The notes under the pieces are model-generated. The model did no database searches. It had not been told where the DNA came from and saw only the letters and a program-made list of their open reading frames with translations. The position numbers were made by a program, and so were the translations under genes. Positions 63,956-64,000 of a DNA stretch of 64,000 bases are shown in pieces; position 1 is the first letter of the stretch, and every line of letters begins with the position of its first letter. This DNA comes from Autumnicola musiva (GTDB lineage Bacteria; Bacteroidota; Bacteroidia; Flavobacteriales; Flavobacteriaceae). Location of the stretch: assembly GCF_031846585.1 (NCBI RefSeq), contig NZ_JAVRHK010000001.1, positions 464,606 through 528,605 of the forward strand, written 5' to 3'.

Positions 63956-64000
63956 TAGGTACACGAGGTAAAATTGAATAATCCGGCCATAGTTAAAAGT

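Noticed and set aside
1..64000. CRISPR arrays, insertion sequences, prophage genes, riboswitches
   Set aside because: No direct-repeat arrays, transposase or integrase genes, phage structural genes or recognised riboswitch patterns were seen.

Overview
The window looks like chromosomal DNA from a member of the Bacteroidota, most likely a marine Flavobacteriaceae species (Gramella or Salegentibacter-like; the genus is a guess). The reasons are low GC, a SusC/SusD pair, a Bacteroidota-type NagB fused to a PIG-L domain, many start codons without a Shine-Dalgarno sequence, and repeated matches to the Bacteroidota promoter -7 element TAnnTTTG with a TTTG-like -33 element about 20 bases upstream. 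I see no insertion sequence, prophage or CRISPR array. The right edge, beside a tRNA gene, may start something different.

Bases 1-34 kb are mostly housekeeping: an MltD-like murein transglycosylase cut by the window edge, pgk, holB, a DoxX-like protein, an OmpH/Skp-like lipoprotein, a methyltransferase, mnmG, ybeY, a giant DUF4175 protein, gltX, a YtxH/holin-like/DUF6327 trio, glnS, folB, tRNA-Cys, a LysE-type exporter, a DUF2807 protein, rnr, two small proteins, rpiB, a GNAT enzyme, an S41 protease, rnpA, M1 and S8 peptidases, an MBL hydrolase, a Na+/H+-type antiporter, yebC and lepA. Two parS-like palindromes flank mnmG. A 0.5-kb AT-rich gap in front of rpiB carries DnaA-box-like sequences and is a candidate chromosome origin.

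Bases 35.6-57.6 kb form the most interesting region: a coherent peptidoglycan (murein) salvage locus. It encodes a ROK sugar kinase, an MFS amino-sugar transporter, the MurNAc-6-phosphate etherase MurQ, a DeoR regulator, a SusC/SusD pair, a GHL10 glycosidase-like lipoprotein, a sodium:solute symporter, an L-Ala-D/L-Glu epimerase, an SH3-NlpC/P60 lipoprotein, an AmiD-like amidase lipoprotein, a NagB-PIG-L fusion, a NagC-type ROK repressor and an exported NagZ-like GH3 enzyme fused to a beta-lactamase-fold domain. Together these could take up murein fragments through the outer membrane, strip peptides and cut glycans in the periplasm, and convert MurNAc, GlcNAc and L-Ala-D-Glu to central metabolites. 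No NagA deacetylase is seen, which makes the PIG-L half of NagB noteworthy.

Bases 57.8-64 kb hold a TonB-dependent receptor, dusB, a LolC/E-type permease, rbfA, methylmalonyl-CoA epimerase, a short palindromic repeat and a CAU-anticodon tRNA with its own promoter and terminator. The last 240 bases contain only a possible gene remnant.
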